This document shows, in pieces, positions 6,904 through 13,338 of a stretch of 17,110 nucleotides of DNA (its first letter is position 1; every line of letters begins with the position of its first letter). The position numbers were made by a program, and so were the translations under genes. Source of the DNA: Clostridiales bacterium (GTDB lineage Bacteria > Bacillota > Clostridia > Lachnospirales > Lachnospiraceae); the NCBI GenBank assembly GCA_015655565.1, contig JAATEU010000244.1, forward strand, positions 1-17,110. The letters are read 5' to 3'. Under the pieces are notes generated by a model. The model searched no databases, had not been told where the DNA came from, and was given only the letters and a program-made list of their open reading frames with translations.

Positions 6904-7250
6904 AATGCACTCAAAAAAAGTAAAAATGCACTTGTTTTGGCGCTATCTGGCCGAGGCTGCTGAAAAAGTCCTTTTTAGGCAGTTGAATGAATAAAAGTTT
7001 GTTAAAATTGGATATAATATGAAAGAGATTTTCATAATCGGATTTTTTAATGGATTCATTTTTATAAAAGATTCTTAGAGTGTGTTTGAAAAATGCTTGT
7101 GCCGGGTTGATTGTTCCGCTTTGTGGGAGGTAAGGAGCGATTTTGGGAGGGTAGTGGGGCTAAGTTTCCAAAATTGTGACGCATCTCATGTTGATAATCT
7201 TATAGTCAATACAAGGAAAGAATTATAATTTTAAATATTTTTGGTTCACT
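6904..7250. other. Non-coding intergenic region with repeats, G-rich patch and possible IS debris
   Basis: No credible gene is seen between the scpB terminator and gerA. Contents: a direct repeat AATGCACT (6904-6911 and 6925-6932); a mini-palindrome AAAAAGTCCTTTTT (6963-6976) within a stretch resembling insertion-sequence ends (GGCTGCTGAAAAAGTCC); TATAAT at 7013-7018 without a well-spaced -35; a perfect 7-bp hairpin TATGAAA/TTTCATA (7018-7024 and 7030-7036); a G-rich segment with GGG runs at 7125, 7145, 7149 and 7156; and a 7-bp stem ATTTTGG/CCAAAAT (7140-7146 and 7168-7174) around it. A TATAAT at 7224-7229 could be a -10 but lacks a -35. The IS interpretation is inference; no transposase reading frame remains. 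Confidence 0.4.
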
Positions 7251-7265
7251 TAAGAGGAGGTCCGG

Positions 7266-8792
7266 ATGAGTCTTTTACATGATGAACAAAATCGAATTAC
7301 GGCAGCCATATCAAAAAAATTGACGGAAAATATAGATGTTATCAGTACTTTATTTACAGATTGTGCTGATGTGGTTAAACGGCGTATCACGGTAGGAAAC
7401 ATAAACAAGGTAGATATTTATTGCGTATATATTGATAATATGATTAATAAGGACTTATTGGAAAAAGTTACCATATATGAGCTGTTTCATAATTTAAATG
7501 AGATGCCTGCCCGGAACCAATTTGATTTTATTAAAGAAAAAGGCCTGCGAACCGTAGATTTATCTGAAGTCATTACGATGAATGAGCTTATTGAAGATGT
7601 TTTGTCGGGGGATACGGCAATACTGGTAGATGGATGTGATAAGGCCCTTCGTGTTTCCATAAGGGGAATGCCAAGCCGTGGGGTACCTAAAAGTGAAAAT
7701 GAAGTTGCAATACGGGGCTCCTTAGAGAGCTTCAGCGAAGCATTTTATATTAACAGGGTTTTATTAAGGAGGAGAATCAAAGATACCAATCTGAAAATCA
7801 AACAATTTAAAGTAGGAATAAGAAGCCATACCGATGTAGCCCTCTGTTATTTGGAGGATGTCGCTAAACCGGAAATGGTTGCAGATATTGAAAAACGGCT
7901 GAAAGAATATATCATTGACGGTATATTTGACAGCGGGATGCTGGAACAGCTTACGGAAAGAAACGTATATTCCCCTTTTCCGGAATTTCAGACAACGGAA
8001 AGGCCGGACAAAGCGGCTTCCGCTATTATGGAAGGAAGAGTTGCCGTTCTGGTAGATAATTCTCCGTTAGCTTTATTACTGCCCACTACCTTAAATTCAT
8101 TTTTTCAGGCATCGGATGATTCTTACAGCAGATGGGAAATAGCAACCTTTACACGGATATTGCGTTATTTTGGGGCATTTCTGTCCATTGCACTGCCGGG
8201 CCTTTATATTGCAGTAATTAATTATAACGCGGAAGTACTATCCTCCGCCATGGCCCTGTCTTTTGCCGCAGCAAGGGACGGAGTTCCTTTTTCCGTGTTA
8301 TTTGAAGTGATTATGATGGAAATTGCCTTTCAGATGCTCTTGGAAGCAGGAATCCGGCTGCCGGGGCCCATGGGGGGGACACTGGGCATTGTGGGCGGTT
8401 TAATTATCGGTGATGCGGCTGTGACTGCGAATCTGGTAAGCCCTATCGTTGTCATCGTCATTGCTATGACTGCAATTTCAGCTTTTACGGTTCCCAATGC
8501 AGCCTTTGCTGCCTCCTTTCGTATTGTTAGGTATTTAATTATTATACTATCCGCATTTTTAGGGTTATATGGATTTGTACTGGGTATAATTATATTACTT
8601 AATCACTTAGGAGGCTTAAAGAGTTTTGGTATGCCTTATCTGGTTCCGTTTGCGGCCTCAGGGATCAATGAAGGTACCGACACGAAGGATGCAATTGTAA
8701 GGCTTCCCTTAAGAAAGCTAAAGAGACGTCCCATTTTCTCAAGAAAGACGGAAAGAACCAGGCTTATCCGAAATGAGGATGACAAGCATTAG
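7266..8792 (+). CDS. GerA-family spore germination receptor subunit A
   Basis: 508 residues, typical length for GerAA/GerKA proteins. The N-terminal half (about 1-290) is the soluble domain, with the family pattern FTDCADVVKRRI, ILVDGCDKALRVSIRGMPSRGV (seen around 118-140) and RVLLRRRIKDTNLK. The C-terminal half (about 295-470) has the membrane bundle including LPGLYIAVINYN, LLEAGIRLPGPMGGTLGIVGG and VSPIVVIVIA, strongly conserved in the family. A basic cytoplasmic tail follows. GerA subunits form pentameric nutrient-gated ion channels in the spore inner membrane. AGGAGG (7255-7260) precedes the ATG by 5 nt. The stop is 25 nt before the fused GerB-GerC gene, so the receptor is a two-gene operon. 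The germinant cannot be predicted. Confidence 0.95.
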   Translation: MSLLHDEQNRITAAISKKLTENIDVISTLFTDCADVVKRRITVGNINKVDIYCVYIDNMINKDLLEKVTIYELFHNLNEMPARNQFDFIKEKGLRTVDLSEVITMNELIEDVLSGDTAILVDGCDKALRVSIRGMPSRGVPKSENEVAIRGSLESFSEAFYINRVLLRRRIKDTNLKIKQFKVGIRSHTDVALCYLEDVAKPEMVADIEKRLKEYIIDGIFDSGMLEQLTERNVYSPFPEFQTTERPDKAASAIMEGRVAVLVDNSPLALLLPTTLNSFFQASDDSYSRWEIATFTRILRYFGAFLSIALPGLYIAVINYNAEVLSSAMALSFAAARDGVPFSVLFEVIMMEIAFQMLLEAGIRLPGPMGGTLGIVGGLIIGDAAVTANLVSPIVVIVIAMTAISAFTVPNAAFAASFRIVRYLIIILSAFLGLYGFVLGIIILLNHLGGLKSFGMPYLVPFAASGINEGTDTKDAIVRLPLRKLKRRPIFSRKTERTRLIRNEDDKH

Positions 8793-8817
8793 AACATTTA
8801 GAAAGGCATGAAGAAAC

Positions 8818-11100
8818 ATGTTTTCAGACAACGAAAAAATCTCCCTGAGACAACTAAAACGGCTTTTGGTATTTGATTTGTTTAGTGTATCAGGACTTAT
8901 CATTCCAAGGATAGCAGCTGCAACTTCGGGCAAAGACGGAGTCATTGCCATTATTCTGGCGACTTTATATGCATTTATTTATGTCTGGATCATTTTATCC
9001 TTTACAAAGAGTACGGGCGGTAATTACCTGGATTATTGTGAAAGGAGCATGGGCGGAATACTTACCTTTTTAATAGGAATTTTGTATATTGCTAAATTAT
9101 TTGCCTGCTGTGTTTTTGCTGTCCGTTTATTCGGTGAAGTAATAAATGAAACTCTGTTGGAGGACACGGATCCCAGGGCTATTATTTTATTGCTCCTGAT
9201 TGTATCTGCATATGCAGCCTCCAAAGGTTTTGAGGTAAGGGCAAGAATTGCTGAAGTACTATATTTCATTATAATCATACCAATTTTTATATTTTTGATA
9301 TTAGGTTTGAGAAAAGTAGATATTACGAATCTTATGCCATTATTTACGGAAGGAGCAGGAGGCATTTTTATTGGCGGTTACAATGTATTTCTAACCTTTA
9401 GCGTATTGGAACTGTTGCTATTTGCGGCTCCTCTTATAAAATTCAAAAAATCGGACATACGCAGAGGAAAACGGTTGTATCATTATGTATCCCAGTCCTT
9501 AGTCCTTGTGGGAGTAATGGATATACTATTATTTGCAGTAACAATGGGGATTCTTGGAAGGACTGAAACAAGGCGGAAATTATGGTCAATGGTAAATGTA
9601 ATTCAGGTAATAAAACTGCCCGGCGGCTTTATTCAGAGACAGGATGCGGTTATATTGGGAATATGGATGTTAAGTATATTTACAATTATAAGTGCATTCT
9701 TTTATTATATCAGTTTAATCAGCAAGCATATATTTCGTGTTTCCTATCAGAATTATCTTTTAATACCATATATAATATTATTATTTGGAGTTTCTGCAAT
9801 ACCAATTGAAACGGAACAGTTTTTTTATTATTTTGAATTTTATATGAAGTATATCGGAATGCCCCAATCCCTTGTTATACCTGGTATTGTTGTTATCATT
9901 GGCAAAATAAAAAAGCTTGATAAATTAAAAAAGCTTAATAAAACAAAAAAAAATAAACCGGCCTTAAAAACCCTGCTGTTCATTTGGGCACTGGCATCGG
10001 TGGTTTCTTTAACCGGATGCAGTGATATGACAGAAATAGAGGACCGCAATTTTATCCAGGCCATGGGAATTGATTTAAATGGAAACGAACTGACCGTATA
10101 TTATGTTTTGCCGGATTTAAAGGCATTAACGGAACGGGGGAGCGAAGAGCCTGAAAAATTAATCCTGGAGCTAAAGGGATATGACTTCTGGCAAATTGAA
10201 GAGAATTATGACCTTCAATACAATAAACGCCTGGATTTCAGTCAGATAAAAGCGATTATATTGGGTAAGGAGCTTTCGGATAATACCGGGCAGCTGAAAG
10301 AGTTTCTGTCTTATGTGGAAAACAAATATGAATTAGGAAGGAATACCCTGATTTTTTCCTCTGTTTCAAGTGCGAAAGGAATTATCTCCTTAAACCGTTA
10401 CCTGGAAGGTGGAATCGGCGATTACCTGGACCGGCTGTACCGGATTAATCTTAAAAATACGGGTAAGAAAGTAATTTCGGTAGGGGATATGGTTTTTGCA
10501 ATGAACGAAGGAAATCCTGTCATTAATATGCCGCTGCTAAAAGCAGGGGAGAAGACACTGGAAGCCATGGGATTTGGTATGTTTTACCATAACAAGCTGG
10601 AATATACAGTGGATAAAGAGGAAGCGGACTATATTGATATTGCTAATGGCTACGGGAAAAATAATTTGATTTTTCTGACAGATAATCCGGAAGAAGATTT
10701 AAAGGAAAATAAAAGTGAAGCTATTTCTGAAGTTGTGGTAAAAATAAATAATATAACAAGAACTTTGGATTTTGCCCGGATAAATGAAAAACCGTTTCTG
10801 ACACTGAAAATTGAAGGTATAGGAATAATTGAAAAGGGATTTAAGGATACGGGGCAAACTTCCCAAACTATCAATGGGAAGGTAATTGAAGATATTGAAA
10901 AACGTTGTAATGAAGTGGTTAAATACCATATCAGCAAGAACCTGGAAGAAATAACCAGAGGTAAAAAAGTTGATTTTTTGAATTTATATCGGATGACAAG
11001 CTATAAAAATAAAAAGATGTGGTTACAGTATAAAAATAAGGAAAATCAATTTCTTGAGGAGCTGCAGTATACTGTTGAAATTGATTTTAAAATGCAATAG
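8818..11100 (+). CDS. Fused spore germination permease (GerB) and germinant receptor lipoprotein (GerC)
   Basis: A single open frame of 760 residues. Residues 1-365 are a GerAB-type permease of the APC superfamily with about ten TM segments, starting with the family-like KISLRQLKRLLVF. A lysine-rich linker (about 365-381, KKLDKLKKLNKTKKNK) follows. Residues 382-401 form a second, internal lipoprotein signal peptide: basic start, hydrophobic core and lipobox LTGC with Cys401. Residues 401-760 match Ger(x)C/GerAC lipoproteins (MTEIEDRNFIQAMGIDLNG at the start). In nearly all spore formers these are two genes. An in-frame TGA immediately upstream fixes the start near 8818; GAAAGG lies 11 nt upstream. 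The linker codons contain a run of nine A (9945-9953). Topology is consistent: an even number of TMs leaves the linker in the cytoplasm, so the internal signal would cross outward and could be cut by signal peptidase II into free permease and lipidated GerC. Confidence 0.92.
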   Translation: MFSDNEKISLRQLKRLLVFDLFSVSGLIIPRIAAATSGKDGVIAIILATLYAFIYVWIILSFTKSTGGNYLDYCERSMGGILTFLIGILYIAKLFACCVFAVRLFGEVINETLLEDTDPRAIILLLLIVSAYAASKGFEVRARIAEVLYFIIIIPIFIFLILGLRKVDITNLMPLFTEGAGGIFIGGYNVFLTFSVLELLLFAAPLIKFKKSDIRRGKRLYHYVSQSLVLVGVMDILLFAVTMGILGRTETRRKLWSMVNVIQVIKLPGGFIQRQDAVILGIWMLSIFTIISAFFYYISLISKHIFRVSYQNYLLIPYIILLFGVSAIPIETEQFFYYFEFYMKYIGMPQSLVIPGIVVIIGKIKKLDKLKKLNKTKKNKPALKTLLFIWALASVVSLTGCSDMTEIEDRNFIQAMGIDLNGNELTVYYVLPDLKALTERGSEEPEKLILELKGYDFWQIEENYDLQYNKRLDFSQIKAIILGKELSDNTGQLKEFLSYVENKYELGRNTLIFSSVSSAKGIISLNRYLEGGIGDYLDRLYRINLKNTGKKVISVGDMVFAMNEGNPVINMPLLKAGEKTLEAMGFGMFYHNKLEYTVDKEEADYIDIANGYGKNNLIFLTDNPEEDLKENKSEAISEVVVKINNITRTLDFARINEKPFLTLKIEGIGIIEKGFKDTGQTSQTINGKVIEDIEKRCNEVVKYHISKNLEEITRGKKVDFLNLYRMTSYKNKKMWLQYKNKENQFLEELQYTVEIDFKMQ

Positions 11101-11110
11101 AATGATAAAG

Positions 11111-11135
11111 TTCAGATAGGGCAGATGCATCTGAA
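11111..11135 (+). repeat. Inverted repeat just downstream of gerBC
   Basis: TTCAGAT (11111-11117) pairs with ATCTGAA (11129-11135); the loop region contains a 12-bp palindrome CAGATGCATCTG (11122-11133), so two alternative hairpins compete. There is no T-run after it. Possible mRNA end-processing or weak terminator structure. Confidence 0.4.
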
Positions 11136-11248
11136 GGCCGTGCAAAATTGAAAGATATGGTAATTACACATAATGATGTATATTATGGAAACCATTTTTA
11201 ATATTAAAATTAATAAAATATTAATAAATTGCCAAGAATATCAGTAAC

Positions 11249-11276
11249 ATGAAATAAAAAATTTCATATCCTGATT
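11249..11276 (+). repeat. Hairpin plus dispersed repeat motif upstream of the DUF1328 gene
   Basis: ATGAAAT (11249-11255) pairs with ATTTCAT (11261-11267) around five A. Its 3' side TTTCATATCCTGATT (11262-11276) matches 14 of 15 bases of the segment at 6117-6131 after scpA, where it also forms the 3' arm of an ATGAAA hairpin. See the finding on this repeat. Confidence 0.5.
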
Positions 11277-11313
11277 CTGTAAAGGAAACTCATAAATGTA
11301 AAGGAGCAGTTAT

Positions 11314-11475
11314 ATGTTAAAATGGGCAATAGTTTTTTTAGTGATTTCAATAATAGCAGGTTTATTTGGCTTTCGCGGTGTTGCTAAAACCTCAAAAACA
11401 GTTGCGAAGGTCTTGTTTTTTATATTTATTATTATATTTGTCCTTATCCTCCTGTTTGGTAAAATTTTGTTTTAG
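11314..11475 (+). CDS. DUF1328 (YtjA/UPF0391-type) small membrane protein
   Basis: 53 residues, exactly the usual length of this family. It begins MLKWAIVFLVISIIAGLFGF, closely like the E. coli YtjA start (MFRWGIIFLVIALIAA), then RGVAKTSKTVAKVLFF and a second hydrophobic stretch ending LLFGKILF. That gives two TM helices joined by a short basic loop. AAGGAG (11301-11306) lies 7 nt before the ATG. The molecular function of the family is unknown; relatives are often stress-induced. It appears to be a single gene. No clear promoter was found in the 213 nt before it, which hold two small hairpins and AT-rich sequence. Confidence 0.88.
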   Translation: MLKWAIVFLVISIIAGLFGFRGVAKTSKTVAKVLFFIFIIIFVLILLFGKILF

Positions 11476-11479
11476 TTCT

Positions 11480-11509
11480 AATCCAATAAGTTTGTACCGA
11501 ATCCAATAA
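11480..11509 (+). repeat. Short direct repeat after the DUF1328 gene
   Basis: AATCCAATAA occurs at 11480-11489 and 11500-11509, a 20-bp period. A weak 6-bp stem AAGTTT/AAACTT (11488-11493 and 11514-11519) spans the second copy. No terminator of normal strength is visible here. Confidence 0.4.
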
Positions 11510-11517
11510 ATAAAAAC

Positions 11518-11546
11518 TTGATAATTCTGAAACTATGCAGTAGAAT
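11518..11546 (+). promoter_or_regulatory. Sigma-A-type promoter for the kinase-glycosylase pair
   Basis: TTGATA (11518-11523) and TAGAAT (11541-11546) are each 5/6 matches to the housekeeping consensus, with the ideal 17-nt spacer. The predicted start, about 11553, leaves a leader of roughly 28 nt that contains the GGGAGG ribosome binding site. Confidence 0.65.
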
Positions 11547-11580
11547 AGGGCCATAAAGTTAATTTTGGGAGGTACCGTGA

Positions 11581-12168
11581 ATGAAAAAGCTGATACTGGT
11601 AACATCTCCGCCGGCTTGCGGTAAAACTTATGTATCCAAACAGCTGGCGAAGGCTTTAAAACATGTAGTATACTTAGATAAAGATACTTTAATTTGTTTG
11701 TCAAAGCAGATATTTAAAATTGCCGGTGAAGAATATAATAGAAGTTCCCAATTTTTTGAGGATAATATCCGTAATTATGAATACGATGCTATTGTGGCAC
11801 TGGCACTGGAAGCGCTGGATTATGATGATATTGTACTGATTAATGCTCCATTTACCAGGGAAATTCGTGATAAGGCTTATATAGACGGTTTAAAAAATAA
11901 ATTAAGGGAAAAGGATGTTGCCTTAGTGGTAATCTGGATTGAAACTGCGATTGAGGTATGCAGGCAGAGAATGATTTCCAGGAATTCCGACCGGGATTCC
12001 TGGAAACTTTCCCATTGGGATGAATATATTGCAGGCTGCAATTTTAACATTCCCAGTACTTTGGATGATCCGAAGATTAAGGATGATTTATTGATTTTTG
12101 AAAATTCTTCTGATGCGGAATTTAATGAATCCTTAAGATATACTGTTAATATGCTTGAATCAAATTGA
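11581..12168 (+). CDS. P-loop kinase-like ATPase (AAA_33/zeta-like fold), substrate unknown
   Basis: 195 residues. Walker A is SPPACGKT (9-16), with Ser in place of the first Gly. Strand 2 ends in YLDKDTL (31-37), where small-molecule P-loop kinases keep an acidic substrate or catalytic residue. VALVVIWIETAIEVCRQRM (about 115-133) followed by RNSDRDSWK is like the LID region with arginines in nucleotide or small-molecule kinases and zeta-type enzymes. No signal peptide or TM, so it is cytoplasmic. GGGAGG (11567-11572) precedes the ATG by 8 nt. The glycosylase gene follows with only 13 nt between the likely coding ends. There is no antitoxin-like gene next to it, so a toxin role is not supported. 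It may phosphorylate a nucleoside, sugar or drug; this cannot be decided from the sequence. Confidence 0.75.
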   Translation: MKKLILVTSPPACGKTYVSKQLAKALKHVVYLDKDTLICLSKQIFKIAGEEYNRSSQFFEDNIRNYEYDAIVALALEALDYDDIVLINAPFTREIRDKAYIDGLKNKLREKDVALVVIWIETAIEVCRQRMISRNSDRDSWKLSHWDEYIAGCNFNIPSTLDDPKIKDDLLIFENSSDAEFNESLRYTVNMLESN

Positions 12169-12181
12169 AAGGAATTTAGAA

Positions 12182-13018
12182 TTGATTATTAAATCAACTA
12201 ATATTAATTTAAAACATATAGCAGAATCAGGACAATGCTTTCGGATGAACAGGATGGACGATAATAAATATAGTCTGATTGCCTTTGGCAAATATATAGA
12301 ATTAATTCAGACAGACAGGGACTCCGTGGAAATAACCTGCAGTGAGGAGGAATACCAGCTGCTTTGGAAGGATTATTTCGATATGGATTATAACTATAAT
12401 GAAATTGTAACTGTTTTAATCCAGGGCAAGGATGAATTTTTAAAAAAAGCTGCAGAATTTGGAAGGGGACTCAGAATATTGAAGCAGGATATATTTGAAA
12501 CTTTAATAAGTTTTATTATATCACAAAGAAAGAATATACCTGCTATTAAAAGCTGTATTGAACAGCTTAGTGTGAAATATGGCGAACGAAAAGTGAGCAG
12601 CACTTGTGACAATAAGGAGTATTATACCTTCCCCACACCGGAAAGGCTGGCCGGTGCAAATATAGAAGAGCTTAGAAAAGCCGGATTAGGCTACCGGGAT
12701 AAATACATATTAAAAACATCACAGGCAGTTTTAAGAAGTGATATAGACATAATAAAGCTGAGGGAATTAAATAGCGGAGAAGCCGTCAGAGAGCTTCTGA
12801 ATTTATCCGGAGTAGGAATAAAGGTGGCAAATTGCGTATCGTTATACGGTCTTCATCATATAGAATCATTTCCTGTGGATGTATGGATTGGCAGGATTCT
12901 TAAAGACATATATCATAATAAATTTGATCTGGAACTTTATAATGGATTTGCAGGTATAGTGCAGCAATATATGTTTTATTACATCAGAAGTCAAAATAAG
13001 GAAGATATAAAACCTTAA
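12182..13018 (+). CDS. ogg: 8-oxoguanine DNA glycosylase/AP lyase (OGG1 type)
   Basis: 278 residues from TTG at 12182, chosen because AAAGG (12168-12172) lies 9 nt before it and it follows directly on the upstream stop. A TTG at 12155 would overlap the previous gene by 14 nt and has no RBS. The N-terminal domain has ESGQCFR (about 15-21), matching the OGG1 beta-domain entry. The helical part has FETLISFIISQRKNIPAI, FPTPERLAG and LRKAGLGYRDKYI, close to the human OGG1 pattern. The helix-hairpin-helix LSGVGIKVANC carries the catalytic Lys (about 214), and FPVDVWIGRIL the conserved Asp (about 233). It excises 8-oxoguanine opposite cytosine and nicks the abasic site by beta-elimination. It is probably co-transcribed with the P-loop kinase; a terminator follows 13 nt after the stop. 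Confidence 0.93.
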   Translation: MIIKSTNINLKHIAESGQCFRMNRMDDNKYSLIAFGKYIELIQTDRDSVEITCSEEEYQLLWKDYFDMDYNYNEIVTVLIQGKDEFLKKAAEFGRGLRILKQDIFETLISFIISQRKNIPAIKSCIEQLSVKYGERKVSSTCDNKEYYTFPTPERLAGANIEELRKAGLGYRDKYILKTSQAVLRSDIDIIKLRELNSGEAVRELLNLSGVGIKVANCVSLYGLHHIESFPVDVWIGRILKDIYHNKFDLELYNGFAGIVQQYMFYYIRSQNKEDIKP

Positions 13019-13031
13019 TATAGTTCATAAT

Positions 13032-13070
13032 AAAAAAGGCTGTCCACAATTTGTGGGCAACCCTTTTTTT
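13032..13070 (+). terminator. Rho-independent terminator after the glycosylase gene
   Basis: TGTCCAC (13041-13047) pairs with GTGGGCA (13053-13059), with a T-G pair, extended by GG/CC (13038-13039 with 13061-13062) past a mismatch. Six A precede the stem and seven T (13064-13070) follow, so it may work on both strands. Confidence 0.85.
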
Positions 13071-13112
13071 GTGCTGAATGATTCTGATTTTCCTGTGCAT
13101 AATAAATAAGTA

Positions 13113-13121
13113 TGATATAGT
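13113..13121 (+). promoter_or_regulatory. Possible extended -10 promoter for the structured leader and activase gene
   Basis: TGATATAGT (13113-13121) fits the extended -10 pattern TGnTATAAT with one mismatch. No good -35 is present, which extended -10 promoters tolerate. The predicted start, about 13127-13129, is only a few bases before the outer stem of the RNA structure at 13133, which fits this being its promoter. Confidence 0.45.
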
Positions 13122-13132
13122 TTTTAAAATAA

Positions 13133-13299
13133 GCCGGTACCCTGTAACACCTGAAAGTTGCATGATACTTGTTTGTTCCACTACTGCGTGGATGTTAATT
13201 GGCGTAGCACCGCTGCGGCCTCTTTCCATTGCATTGTATTGAAAGCAAGCAAATATCCGCTGTATCCGGTGAAACAGTTAATTGCTACAAAGTACCGGT
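13133..13299 (+). ncRNA. Candidate structured RNA or leader upstream of the activase gene
   Basis: About 167 nt fold by eye into nested helices. Outer stem GCCGGTAC (13133-13140) pairs with GTACCGGT (13292-13299). Next come CTGT/ACAG (13142-13145 with 13274-13277), a symmetric AA/AA loop, and CACC/GGTG (13148-13151 with 13268-13271). Then GATAC/GTATC (13164-13168 with 13262-13266) and a 9-bp helix 13169-13177 with 13244-13252 containing two G-U pairs. Inside lie two hairpins: CCAC/GTGG (13178-13181 with 13188-13191) and GGCGTAGC with GCTGCGGCC (13201-13220, one bulged G, ACC loop). It ends about 40 nt before the start codon. It does not match any riboswitch class I know by sequence. No open frame with an RBS is seen in it. 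It could be a cis-regulatory leader or an independent RNA. Confidence 0.4.
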
Positions 13300-13338
13300 A
13301 TGAAAAAAAATGATTATGTATAGGAGATATTTAATAGA

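Noticed and set aside
9582..9809. Small forward open frame inside the permease part of gerBC
   Set aside because: It is an alternate-frame shadow in well-conserved permease sequence and its translation shows no domain.
9945..9953. Homopolymer sequencing error creating a false GerB-GerC fusion
   Set aside because: If the true tract were 8 or 10 A, GerB would end there, but the GerC frame would then have no ATG, GTG or TTG start before its signal peptide; only CTG codons lacking the basic region remain. The in-frame reading is the simplest, though resequencing would settle it.
11581..12168. Zeta-type toxin of a toxin-antitoxin pair
   Set aside because: The P-loop fold is similar, but no small epsilon-like antitoxin gene is adjacent and the partner is a DNA glycosylase.
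13201..13227. T-box-like element (CACCGCTGCGG resembles the T-box core)
   Set aside because: The core GGNACCGCG is not fully matched, there is no Stem I specifier region, no downstream terminator, and the gene is not amino-acid related.
12984..13229. Reverse-strand open frame of about 80 codons
   Set aside because: It overlaps the glycosylase end, the terminator and the structured RNA candidate, has no RBS and no recognisable domain.
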